Source of the DNA: Hymenobacter psoromatis
GTDB lineage: Bacteria > Bacteroidota > Bacteroidia > Cytophagales > Hymenobacteraceae
Reading direction: 5' to 3'
Assembly: GCF_020012125.1 (NCBI RefSeq)
Contig: NZ_JAIFAG010000001.1
Span: 186,001-250,000, forward strand
Length of the DNA: 64,000 bases
In this document: positions 14,555-23,006 of the stretch, one piece after another
How the letters are laid out: every line of letters starts with the position of its first letter
How positions within the stretch are numbered: position 1 is the stretch's first letter
Program-made: the position numbers and the translations under genes
The notes under the pieces: generated by a model
Told to the model about the DNA's origin: nothing
Databases searched by the model: none
What the model saw: only the letters and a program-made list of their open reading frames with translations

Positions 14555-17335
14555 ATGCCCAAACGCTACCCGCTTCTACTAACGCTAAGCCTGCTGCTGG
14601 CCGGCCCGGCGGCCTGGGCGCAGCAGCCCGCGCCGGGCGGGGTCAGCGGCGACTTCCGGGGCCTGCCCTTCGCCGAGTTTGTGCGGCAGGTGGAGGCCCA
14701 AACGGCCTACCGCTTCTTCTTCGACCCGGCCGCCACCGATACCGTGGTGGTGCGGATGCAGGCTAGTGGATTGCCACTGCCGGCCCTGCTGACGCAGGTG
14801 CTGGGGCGGGCGCAATTGCACTTTGCCCTTGATGAGGCCGCCCGGCGGGTGTACGTTACGGCCAACGCACCGCTGCAAGTCCGCATTCCCGACGATGCTT
14901 TTCAGCCGGGCGCGCTGCCCGCCGTGCTGCCGCCGCCGCCTACCCCCGTCCGCCCGGCTAGTGGCGGGAGCGGCGGCGCGCTGGCCGGCTCCTCCGAGTT
15001 TAAGCTCTACGAGGTGGGTACGGCGCAGCGAGGGGGGGTAGGGACCGGCAAAGTCACGCTCACGGGCACGGTGCGGGTGGCGGGCACCCGGCAGCCGGCG
15101 CTAGGCGTGGCCGTGTACGTGGAGGCCCCGAGCGTGGGGGTAGCCACCGACCGCGAGGGCCACTACGCGCTCACGCTGCCGGTGGGCCGCTACAATGTGA
15201 ATATTCGGGGCATGGGTATTCGGAGCACGCGGCGGCAGGTGTGGCTGCGCGGCGACGGCCGCCTCGACCTGGAAGTGGCCCCCGACGCGGCCAATCTGAA
15301 CGAGGTGGTAGTGGAAGGCAAGAAGGAGCAGAACGTGCGCGGGCTGCAAATGGGCACGCAATTACTCGACCTCAAAACTATCAAGCAGGTGCCCACCGTG
15401 TTTGGCGAGGCCGATATTCTGCGGGTGGTGATGACGCTGCCGGGCGTAAAAACCGTGGGCGAGGGCAGCACCGGCCTGAGCGTGCGCGGCGGCGGCACCG
15501 ACCAGAACCTGGTACTCTATAACGACGCCACGATTTACAATCCGGCCCACTTGTTCGGGTTTTTCTCGGCGTTTAATGCGGATGTGGTGAAATCCGTGGA
15601 ATTGTATAAAAGCGCGATTCCGGCTAAGTACGGCGGGCGCTTATCGTCAGTGCTCGACATTGTGGGGCGCGAGGGGCAGCGCAACAAGCTGGGGGTGTCC
15701 GGCGGAATCGGGCCGCTGACCAGCCGGCTGGCGCTGGAAGGGCCGCTGGCCGGCAGCAAGGGCTCGTTTCTGGTGGGCGGCCGGATTTCGTATGCCGACT
15801 GGCTGCTGCACAAGGTGCCCAACGCGGCCTTGCAGCGCAGCGCGGCTTCCTTTTACGACCTGAACGCGACGCTGGTTTACGACCTGGATAAACACAATAC
15901 CTTGCAGGCCAGCGGCTACATCAGCCACGACCGCTTTCGGCTGGCCAGCGATACCGTGTATGAGTATCGGAACACGGCCGGCAGCCTCAAGTGGAAGCAC
16001 ACCTTTGGTGATAAGCTGCAAAGCACGGCCATCGGGGCTTACAGCCGCTACGGCTTCGGCCTGAACACGACGCTGAACCCAACTACGGCCTCGGCATTTG
16101 CCTACAACATTAATCAAAGCTCGCTGCAAGCCAATTTCAACTACTTGGCCAGCGCCCGGCACATCGTGGATTTTGGGGCCAGCTCCATTTTGTATAATAC
16201 CGCGCCCGGCAACCAGCAGCCGCTGGGCGATGCCTCGCTGCTGCTACCCACCACCATTCAGCACGAGCGGGCGGCGGAGAGTGCCGTGTACGCCTCGGAC
16301 CAGTTTGAGGTAAGCCCGCGCTTTTCGGTGCTGGCGGGGCTGCGCTACTCGTTTTACCAGGCGCTGGGGCCGCGTACCGTCACGCAGTACCAACCGGGCC
16401 TTTCGCGCAGCGAAAACACCGCTACCGGCACAGAAACCTACGGTTCGGGCCAGGTGCTGGCTCACTACGGCGGCCCCGAGTGGCGGCTCTCAACCCGGCT
16501 GGAGCTGACGGCACACTCGTCCATCAAAGCCAGCCTGACGCGCCAGCGCCAATACATTCACCAGCTCTCGAACACTACGGTGGTGTCGCCCACCGATAGC
16601 TGGAAGCTGAGCGACAACTATATCCGCCCGCAGGTGGGCGACCAAGTATCGCTGGGCTACTACCACAATTTCAAGCGCAACACGGTGGAATTTTCGGTGG
16701 AAGGCTACTATAAGCGCACCCAGGATTTTCTGGATTACAAGAGCGGGGCCGTGCTGCTGCTCAACCCCCACCTCGAAACCGACCTGGTGAACGGCCAGGG
16801 CCGCGCCTACGGCGTGGAGTTTCTGCTGCGCAAAACGGAGGGGAAGATAAACGGCTGGCTCAGCTATACGTACGCCCGCTCCCTGGTGCAGGTAAATACC
16901 CCTACCGACGTGGTGAACGGCGGGGCCTGGTACCCCAGCAACTACGACAAGCCCCACGACGTGACGCTGGTGGGCAACTACCGCTTCTCGCGCCGCCTGA
17001 ACGCGGGGGTGAACTTTAACTACACTACCGGCCGGCCCATCACCCTACCCCTGGCTAAGTACTACATCGACCAGGCGCTGCGCGTGTACTACTCCGACCG
17101 CAACGCCTACCGCGTGCCCGACTACATGCGCGTGGACTTGGCGGTGAACTTCGAGGGCAATCATAAAGTCAAGAAGCTGGCCCACAGCTCCTGGACGGTG
17201 GGCGTGTACAACCTGCTGGGTCGCAAAAATCCGTATTCAGTTTATTTCCAAACGGTTGATGGGCAGTTGAAAGGCTATAAGCTCTCCATCTTCGGGAGTC
17301 CCATCCCAACCCTCACGTATAATTTCCGTCTGTGA
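14555..17335 (+). CDS. cassette B gene 2: TonB-dependent outer-membrane receptor with STN domain
   Basis: A 926-residue paralogue of the receptor at 6041, with the same order: signal peptide (cleaved near AWAQQ), STN (about 30-108; FAEFVRQVEAQTAYRFFFD), linker, carboxypeptidase-regulatory-like domain (about 170-250), plug (LSVRGGGTDQNLVLYND) and barrel ending TYNFRL. The ATG at 14555 is used because the longer frame begins inside the palindrome. The stop TGA overlaps the next gene's ATG (TGATG), so translation is likely coupled. The extracellular loops differ more from cassette A than the strands do, as expected if the two receptors bind different ligands. No anti-sigma partner is nearby. Confidence 0.93.
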   Translation: MPKRYPLLLTLSLLLAGPAAWAQQPAPGGVSGDFRGLPFAEFVRQVEAQTAYRFFFDPAATDTVVVRMQASGLPLPALLTQVLGRAQLHFALDEAARRVYVTANAPLQVRIPDDAFQPGALPAVLPPPPTPVRPASGGSGGALAGSSEFKLYEVGTAQRGGVGTGKVTLTGTVRVAGTRQPALGVAVYVEAPSVGVATDREGHYALTLPVGRYNVNIRGMGIRSTRRQVWLRGDGRLDLEVAPDAANLNEVVVEGKKEQNVRGLQMGTQLLDLKTIKQVPTVFGEADILRVVMTLPGVKTVGEGSTGLSVRGGGTDQNLVLYNDATIYNPAHLFGFFSAFNADVVKSVELYKSAIPAKYGGRLSSVLDIVGREGQRNKLGVSGGIGPLTSRLALEGPLAGSKGSFLVGGRISYADWLLHKVPNAALQRSAASFYDLNATLVYDLDKHNTLQASGYISHDRFRLASDTVYEYRNTAGSLKWKHTFGDKLQSTAIGAYSRYGFGLNTTLNPTTASAFAYNINQSSLQANFNYLASARHIVDFGASSILYNTAPGNQQPLGDASLLLPTTIQHERAAESAVYASDQFEVSPRFSVLAGLRYSFYQALGPRTVTQYQPGLSRSENTATGTETYGSGQVLAHYGGPEWRLSTRLELTAHSSIKASLTRQRQYIHQLSNTTVVSPTDSWKLSDNYIRPQVGDQVSLGYYHNFKRNTVEFSVEGYYKRTQDFLDYKSGAVLLLNPHLETDLVNGQGRAYGVEFLLRKTEGKINGWLSYTYARSLVQVNTPTDVVNGGAWYPSNYDKPHDVTLVGNYRFSRRLNAGVNFNYTTGRPITLPLAKYYIDQALRVYYSDRNAYRVPDYMRVDLAVNFEGNHKVKKLAHSSWTVGVYNLLGRKNPYSVYFQTVDGQLKGYKLSIFGSPIPTLTYNFRL

Positions 17336-18516
17336 TGCGCCGATTTTCAACCTCCGAACTGCTGGCCCGCTGGGGTGCGCGGCTGACCTTGTTGGCGCTG
17401 GCGGGCTGCGTGGAGCCCTACGTGCCCGATGTCATCAACGCGCCCAACACGTTTCTGGTGGTGGATGGCTTCATCAACGGCAACGGGCGCTCTGCGTTTT
17501 TACTCTCGCGCACCACCAATGTGGCTGCTACCACCGCCCCGCCCGCCGAGCCGGGGGCCAGCGTGGCCATCACGGACGATGCCGGCGGGCGCTACCCCTT
17601 GCGCGAGACGGTGCCCGGCACCTACCAGTCTGATAGCTTGGTGCTGAATGCTGGCCGGCAATACCAGCTGCGCATTACCACCAGCGCCAACGCTGGTTAT
17701 GAGTCCGACCCGGTGCCCTTGAAAGTGACGCCGCCCATCGACAAGCTCGGCTGGCAGCTTAGCGGTGACCAATTACAGGTGCAGCTCAGCACCCACGACC
17801 CGGCCGGGCAGGCGCGCTACTACCGCTGGGGCGCGGTCGAAACCTGGCAGTTTAATGCGGGTGTACGTTCGTTTTTAGAATATTATCCCCACCCGATAGT
17901 AGGCCAGTCGACTATTGACGGGCGCACGACCCCGATTTACACCTGCTGGCGCACCGAGCAGCCTACGGCTATCAAGCAGGGCACCTCGGCCGCGCTCAGC
18001 CAAGATGCCATTGCCAACGCCATCGTGCTGAGTTTTTCCAGCCGGGCCGAGCGCCTGATTGTCCGCTACAGCGTGCTGGTGAGCCAAGCGGCCGAGACGG
18101 CCGACGAGTTTGCCTACCGCGAGCTGCTGCGCAAGAACACGGAGGCCGTGGGCACGGTGAACGACCCGCTGCCGACCCAGCTCACGGGCAACGTGCACCG
18201 GGTGGGGCAGGCCAGCGAGCCGGTGCTGGGCTTTGTGGGGGCGCACACGGTGCAGTACCAGCGCCTCTTCATCAATCGCGCCGAGTTGCCGTTTCCTAAA
18301 GACTGGCAGTTTGATAGCCCTTACCAGCAGTGCGTCGTCGGCGAATTGCGTTTTTGCGACCTCAACGGTAAGTGCGATTTTCCGGCAGTCATCGCCGTGT
18401 TGAAGCTGCCGAATTCCATACCGGTGGATAATTCACCCAATGGCTACTACGTCACCTCCGCCGACTGCGCCGACTGCCGCCTGCGCGGTACCACCGTGCA
18501 GCCCAGTTTCTGGTAG
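17335..18516 (+). CDS. cassette B gene 3: DUF4249 lipoprotein
   Basis: A 393-residue DUF4249 protein. The signal peptide ends in lipobox LAGC, giving a lipidated Cys followed by VEPYVPDV. Shared family segments are NTFLVVDGFI, ITDDAGGRYPL, PPIDKLGW and the cysteine tail SADCADCRLRGTTVQPSFW. The ATG overlaps the receptor stop; an in-frame GTG one codon earlier is also possible. This copy shows what the N-terminus of the cassette A protein (8892) probably looked like before the repeat arrived there. Likely an outer-membrane-attached partner of the receptor; function not known. Confidence 0.9.
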   Translation: MRRFSTSELLARWGARLTLLALAGCVEPYVPDVINAPNTFLVVDGFINGNGRSAFLLSRTTNVAATTAPPAEPGASVAITDDAGGRYPLRETVPGTYQSDSLVLNAGRQYQLRITTSANAGYESDPVPLKVTPPIDKLGWQLSGDQLQVQLSTHDPAGQARYYRWGAVETWQFNAGVRSFLEYYPHPIVGQSTIDGRTTPIYTCWRTEQPTAIKQGTSAALSQDAIANAIVLSFSSRAERLIVRYSVLVSQAAETADEFAYRELLRKNTEAVGTVNDPLPTQLTGNVHRVGQASEPVLGFVGAHTVQYQRLFINRAELPFPKDWQFDSPYQQCVVGELRFCDLNGKCDFPAVIAVLKLPNSIPVDNSPNGYYVTSADCADCRLRGTTVQPSFW

Positions 18517-18567
18517 GGTAGGGCTGAAGTTAGAATTTTCCGCGAACCGATTTTTCTCCGTTTTCCC

Positions 18568-20943
18568 GTGCGCCTTTTCCCACTTTCGCCGCTGCTGGCT
18601 GCCCTGAGCCTCCTGCCCCCCGGCGCGGCGTGGGCCCAGGCCCCGGCCGATTCGCTGGCCCCGCAGCTGCGCCGCTACGCCCGCCAGACGCTCACCGAGC
18701 AGCTGTTCGTGCACCCCGACCGGCCGGCCTACGCGGCGGGCGAAACCATGTGGCTGAAAGTGTACGCCGTGGATGGCACCGCTCATCGCCCGCTAGCTAT
18801 GAGCAAAGTAGCCTACGTGGAGCTGATGGACGCCAGCCAGCACCCCGTACTGCAAGCCAAGCTGGCTTTGCGCGGGGCGGTGGGCCAGGGCGCGCTGGCC
18901 CTACCCCCCGAGCTGTCCACCGGCCGCTACGTGCTGCGCGCCTACACCAACTGGATGAAAAACGCGGGCCCGGCCTTCTACTTCCAGGCCCCGATTACCA
19001 TTGTCAATACCTGGCAGCCTACCCCCCCGGCCGCCGCCGGCCCGGCCCCCACGGCGGGGGTAGGGCTCTACCCCGAAGGCGGCCAGCTGGTGGTGGGTTT
19101 GCCCGGCCGGATGGGCGTGCAGCTCACCGACGGGCAGGGTAGGGGCTTAGTCGCCACCGGCACCGTAGCTGACGAGCGCGGCACCATCGTGGCCACCTTC
19201 CAAACCCGCAAGGCGGGCCTGGGTCGCTTCGAGCTGACCCCGGCGGCGGGCGCTAAGTACGTTGCAACCGTGCGCCTGCCCGGCGGCCAGGTGCTGAGCC
19301 AGCCGCTACTGCCGGCCGCGCCCCAGGGCTACGCGCTGCAATTGCAAGAATCAGGTAATGAGCAGCTTACTTTGGAAGTGCGCGGTGCAACTGAGCCGCT
19401 GCACCTGCTTACCCACGGCGGACAGCAGGTGGCGGCCGTGGCCTCGGCGATGCCAACAAATGGCCTGGCGGTGTTTCGGGTAGATGGGCGGCAGCTGCGG
19501 CCGGGTATCACGCACTTCACGGTGTTCAGTGGGCGGCGGCCGGTGGCCGAGCGACTGTATTTCCGGCGGCCCACGCGGGCCGAAACGCTGACATTGGCCG
19601 CTACTGCCGACCAGGCGGCCTACGGCCCGCGCCAGCCGGTGGCGCTGCGCCTGGCGGCCGCCGCGCCCGCCCAGGCTTCGCTGGCGGTGTATCGGCTCGA
19701 TTCATTGGCCGCCGGCGCGCCGGCCGCGGATATTGCCAGCTACCTGCTACTGGCCGCCGACCTGCCCGGCTACGTCGAGGATGCCGGCTACTACTGCCGC
19801 GATTCCAGCGCCGCGGCCCGCCGGGCGGCCGACAACCTGATGCTGACCCAGGGCTGGCGGCGCTTCCGCTGGGACGATGTGCTGGCTTCCGGCCCGCCCC
19901 CGCCGCCCGCCTACCCCCCCGAGTTGAACGGCTACCTGCTGCAAGCCCGCGTGAGCGCGCCGGGCGGCGCGCCGCGGCCGGGCACCGTAACCTACCTGTC
20001 CTTGCCCGGCCGCGCATTCCAATTCGCTAATGCCCTGAGCCAGGCCGACGGCCGGGTGCAATTTGAACTGCCCGATTTTTACGGTCTGCGCAAGCTGGTG
20101 CTCCAAACCAATTCGGCCACTGCCGACAGCACCGCCCGCGTAGAGCTGCTGAGCCCCTTCGCGGCGGCGGGCGGCGGCTGGGCCGCGCCGGGGCTGGCCC
20201 CGCTGCCGGCGCGCTGGGCGGCCTCGCTCTCCGAGCGGCACTTGCTGGTGCAAGCGCTAACCGCCTACCCCGCGCCCGCGCCGCAGCTGCGCCCAGTGCC
20301 CGGCGACACGGTGGCGTTTTATGGCAAGCCCAGCGAGCAGTTTTTTTTGGATGACTACACCCGCTTCCCCACCGTGGAGGACGTGCTGCGCGAGTACGTG
20401 CCCGCCGTGCTGGTGCGCAAGCGTCGCGACGGCTTCCACTTCGTGGTGATAGACCGCCCCCGCCACCTCAACCTGCAGGAAAACCCGCTGACGCTGCTCG
20501 ACGGCCTGCCAATCTTTAATATCAACCAGATAATGAGTTTCGACCCGCTCAAAATCAAGCGACTCGACGTGATGGCCAGCCGCTATTTCCTGGGCTCCCA
20601 GCTCTACGAAGGCGTGGTGAGCTTCGCCACGTACCAGGGCGACCTCGGCGGCTTTCCGCTCAACCCCAAGGCGCTCATCGAAGAATACGAGGGCTTGCAG
20701 GTGCCCCGCGAGTTCTACGCCCCGCGCTACGAAACCGCCGCCCAGCAGCAAAGCCGCCTCCCAGACCTGCGCCACCTCCTCTACTGGAACCCCGACCTGC
20801 GCCTACCCCCCAATTCGCCCCAAACGCTGAATTTCTACACCAGCGACCAGCCCGGCCGCTACCTGGTCGTGGTGCAGGCCCTCAGCGCCAGCGGCCAGCC
20901 CGGCAGCACCAGCTTCACCTTCGACGTGAAGCCGACATTGTAA
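18568..20943 (+). CDS. cassette B gene 4: large exported protein with MG2-like start and plug-like C-terminus
   Basis: A 791-residue paralogue of the protein at 10078. It starts with GTG at 18568 (no in-frame ATG nearby gives a signal peptide). The signal peptide is cleaved near AWAQA. An MG2-like domain (RPAYAAGETMWLKVYAVDG) opens the mature protein, and a plug-like block (VLREYVPAVLVRKRRDGFHF, then LTLLDGLPIFNINQIMSF around residue 640) lies near the end. The final 100 residues, including EEYEGLQVPREFYAPRYETA, are strongly conserved between copies. There is no barrel. The strong conservation of plug-like block and tail suggests the working surface lies there. Confidence 0.86.
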   Translation: MRLFPLSPLLAALSLLPPGAAWAQAPADSLAPQLRRYARQTLTEQLFVHPDRPAYAAGETMWLKVYAVDGTAHRPLAMSKVAYVELMDASQHPVLQAKLALRGAVGQGALALPPELSTGRYVLRAYTNWMKNAGPAFYFQAPITIVNTWQPTPPAAAGPAPTAGVGLYPEGGQLVVGLPGRMGVQLTDGQGRGLVATGTVADERGTIVATFQTRKAGLGRFELTPAAGAKYVATVRLPGGQVLSQPLLPAAPQGYALQLQESGNEQLTLEVRGATEPLHLLTHGGQQVAAVASAMPTNGLAVFRVDGRQLRPGITHFTVFSGRRPVAERLYFRRPTRAETLTLAATADQAAYGPRQPVALRLAAAAPAQASLAVYRLDSLAAGAPAADIASYLLLAADLPGYVEDAGYYCRDSSAAARRAADNLMLTQGWRRFRWDDVLASGPPPPPAYPPELNGYLLQARVSAPGGAPRPGTVTYLSLPGRAFQFANALSQADGRVQFELPDFYGLRKLVLQTNSATADSTARVELLSPFAAAGGGWAAPGLAPLPARWAASLSERHLLVQALTAYPAPAPQLRPVPGDTVAFYGKPSEQFFLDDYTRFPTVEDVLREYVPAVLVRKRRDGFHFVVIDRPRHLNLQENPLTLLDGLPIFNINQIMSFDPLKIKRLDVMASRYFLGSQLYEGVVSFATYQGDLGGFPLNPKALIEEYEGLQVPREFYAPRYETAAQQQSRLPDLRHLLYWNPDLRLPPNSPQTLNFYTSDQPGRYLVVVQALSASGQPGSTSFTFDVKPTL

Positions 20944-20959
20944 GTACTGGCATCAGACC

Positions 20960-21055
20960 CGTTTGTCATGGCGAGCAAAGCGAAGCAATCGCATCCGAAC
21001 GACCCGTGTGGGTATCGTTCAGATGCGGTTGCTTCGCTTTGCTCGCCATGACGGG
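20960..21055. repeat. palindromic repeat, family 2 variant, between convergent genes
   Basis: Arms 20960-21002 and 21015-21055 (core TGGCGAGCAAAGCGAAGCAA) are near-perfect inverted repeats. It separates the converging ends of cassette B and the phosphorylase-like gene. Between it and 21120 is a short string of ATCCGACGAATCCG-like repeats of no known function. Confidence 0.87.
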
Positions 21056-21120
21056 TGGGTAGGGCCTAACGAGCCGTCTACAAAATCCGACGAATCCGAA
21101 AAATCTGACGAATCCGTGGT

Positions 21121-22770
21121 CTAGGCTTTATATAGCAGCTCGTAATATTCCCGCGCCATGCGGGTGCTCTCAAACTCGGGCTCCACGTCCTTCATGGCCG
21201 CTTTCACCACTTTCAAGAACTGCTTAGGTTGGTCGTAGTACATTGGTATCACCGTATTTTCGAGCACGGTGAGCAGGTTATCAGCCTCGTGGTCATCTTT
21301 TTGCGCGTCGGGTAGCGTCACGTTGGCGTGCGCGATGAGGAAGCTGTTTTCGCCGTCCTTGGCAAATTCGGGAATCCAGCCGTCGGCGATGCTCAGGCTC
21401 ACGCAGGCGTTCATGGCGGCGGTCATGCCGCTGGTACCGCTGGCCTCGCGGGGGTAGCGCGGGGTATTGAGCCAGATGTCGGAGCCCTTCTTCATCTCGG
21501 CACTTAGGGCCAGCTCGTAGCCCGTGAGCACGGCGCAGCGCTTGAGGTTCAGCGTCTTGCGAATGATGGTGTTGAAGATGTCAATCGCGCCGTAGTCCTT
21601 GGGGTAGGGCTTGCCGGCCCAAATGACCTGCACCGGCCGCGCATCATCGCTCACGAGTTTCACAAAGCGCTCAAAATCACGCAGGATGAGGTCGGCGCGC
21701 TTGTAGGCGGCGAAGCGCCGGGCCCACACGATGGTCAGCGCGTCGGGGTCGAGCAGGGTGCCGGTCTGGTCGGCCACGGTCTTGAAAAACGCCACCTTCA
21801 GCTCGCGCTTGCGGGCCAGTAGGGCCTTGTCGTCCTTGGCTTTTAGGGCGGCGGCCAGTTGCGGGTCGCGCCAGTAGGTGCCGTTCTGCGAGTTAGTAAT
21901 GGAAATAATGGGGCAGATGCCTTCATAGTGGCCCCACATCTCATTGGCCACCTCGCCGTGCACCTTGCTCACGGCGTTGGCCCGGCGGGCAAAGCGCAGG
22001 GCGGTGAGCGTGTAGTTGAGCGAGTCGCCGTCGAGGCGGGCCTCGCGGCGCACGTCTTCCTCGGGCACCCCGGCGAAGAAGCTCATGTCGCGCAGCAGCT
22101 TCATAGGGCGCTCCTCGTTGCCGGCCAGCTCGGGCGTATGGGTGGTGAAAACCAAGTGCTTTTGCACTTCGGCCAGGTCACGACCGTACTTTTCGTAGAG
22201 GAAAAACGCCAGCGGCAGGCCGTGGCCTTCGTTGAGGTGGTAGATGTCGGTTTTACGGCCTAGCACGTCGAGCAGCTTGCCACCGCCTACCCCCAGCACA
22301 ATGCTTTGGGCCACGCGGGTGGCGGCGTCCGGGTCGTAGAGGTGGTGTGAGATAGTGCGCGAGAGGTAGTCATTCTCCTCAATATCGGTGGTGAGGAAGA
22401 ACATGGGCGCGGTGCCGAACGTCTCGGGGGACAGGTACAAGGCCTTCACGTGCACCTCGGCATCGTGAATGGTGACCGGGAACACGAGGCCCGTGTCTTC
22501 CAAAAACGAGTATTGCTTATGCAGAAACTCGGCTTTCATGGTCTGGTCGGGGTTGCGCACCTGGTCGTAATACCCATATGTCCAGAGCATTCCGATGCCA
22601 ATTAGGTTCTGCTTCAGCTCGTAGGCCGAGCGCATGTGCGAGCCAGCCAGGAAGCCCAGACCGCCGGAATAAATCTTTAGGCTCTGGTCGAGGGCAAACT
22701 CCATCGAGAAGTAGGCAGCCGGGGCCTTGTATTTGGCCGCCGGAGCCGCCATTTTGAATTGAAATGCCAT
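21121..22770 (-). CDS. alpha-glucan phosphorylase-like GT35 protein lacking the usual PLP lysine
   Basis: A 549-residue member of the short alpha-glucan phosphorylase group. Recognisable blocks are AAYFSMEFALDQSLKIYSGGLGFLAG (substrate/phosphate loop region), HLNEGHG, FTTHTPELAGNE, WARRFAAYKRADL and EASGTSGM. In classic phosphorylases the last motif continues with the lysine that carries pyridoxal phosphate; here residue 450 is Thr (codon at 21421-21423). Either this subfamily places PLP differently or it is a glucosyltransferase that does not use PLP. The protein is shorter than the 700-850 residues of many relatives. Two GH13 genes and a sugar carrier lie across the divergent promoter region, which supports a role in glucan metabolism. 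Confidence 0.85.
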   Translation of the reverse strand: MAFQFKMAAPAAKYKAPAAYFSMEFALDQSLKIYSGGLGFLAGSHMRSAYELKQNLIGIGMLWTYGYYDQVRNPDQTMKAEFLHKQYSFLEDTGLVFPVTIHDAEVHVKALYLSPETFGTAPMFFLTTDIEENDYLSRTISHHLYDPDAATRVAQSIVLGVGGGKLLDVLGRKTDIYHLNEGHGLPLAFFLYEKYGRDLAEVQKHLVFTTHTPELAGNEERPMKLLRDMSFFAGVPEEDVRREARLDGDSLNYTLTALRFARRANAVSKVHGEVANEMWGHYEGICPIISITNSQNGTYWRDPQLAAALKAKDDKALLARKRELKVAFFKTVADQTGTLLDPDALTIVWARRFAAYKRADLILRDFERFVKLVSDDARPVQVIWAGKPYPKDYGAIDIFNTIIRKTLNLKRCAVLTGYELALSAEMKKGSDIWLNTPRYPREASGTSGMTAAMNACVSLSIADGWIPEFAKDGENSFLIAHANVTLPDAQKDDHEADNLLTVLENTVIPMYYDQPKQFLKVVKAAMKDVEPEFESTRMAREYYELLYKA

Positions 22771-23006
22771 GTAAAAAAAGGGGTAGCGAGTTGTTTCTAA
22801 GAGGGTTCGCGGCTACAAAGGAAGCGCCCGCGGCCCAAAGCTAGCGGCGCGGCCAAGCAAGTCGGCGTACTTTGGGGGCTAGCTGCCGGGACGCGCGCCG
22901 CAATGGTTTGCGGGCCAAAATGGCTTTTTTTTGGCAGGTCAGATTGGTTTTTCGACTCCGCAGCTTTTCGCTCTTTTTCCCACCCTACTTCTTCAGTATC
23001 TGCGCT

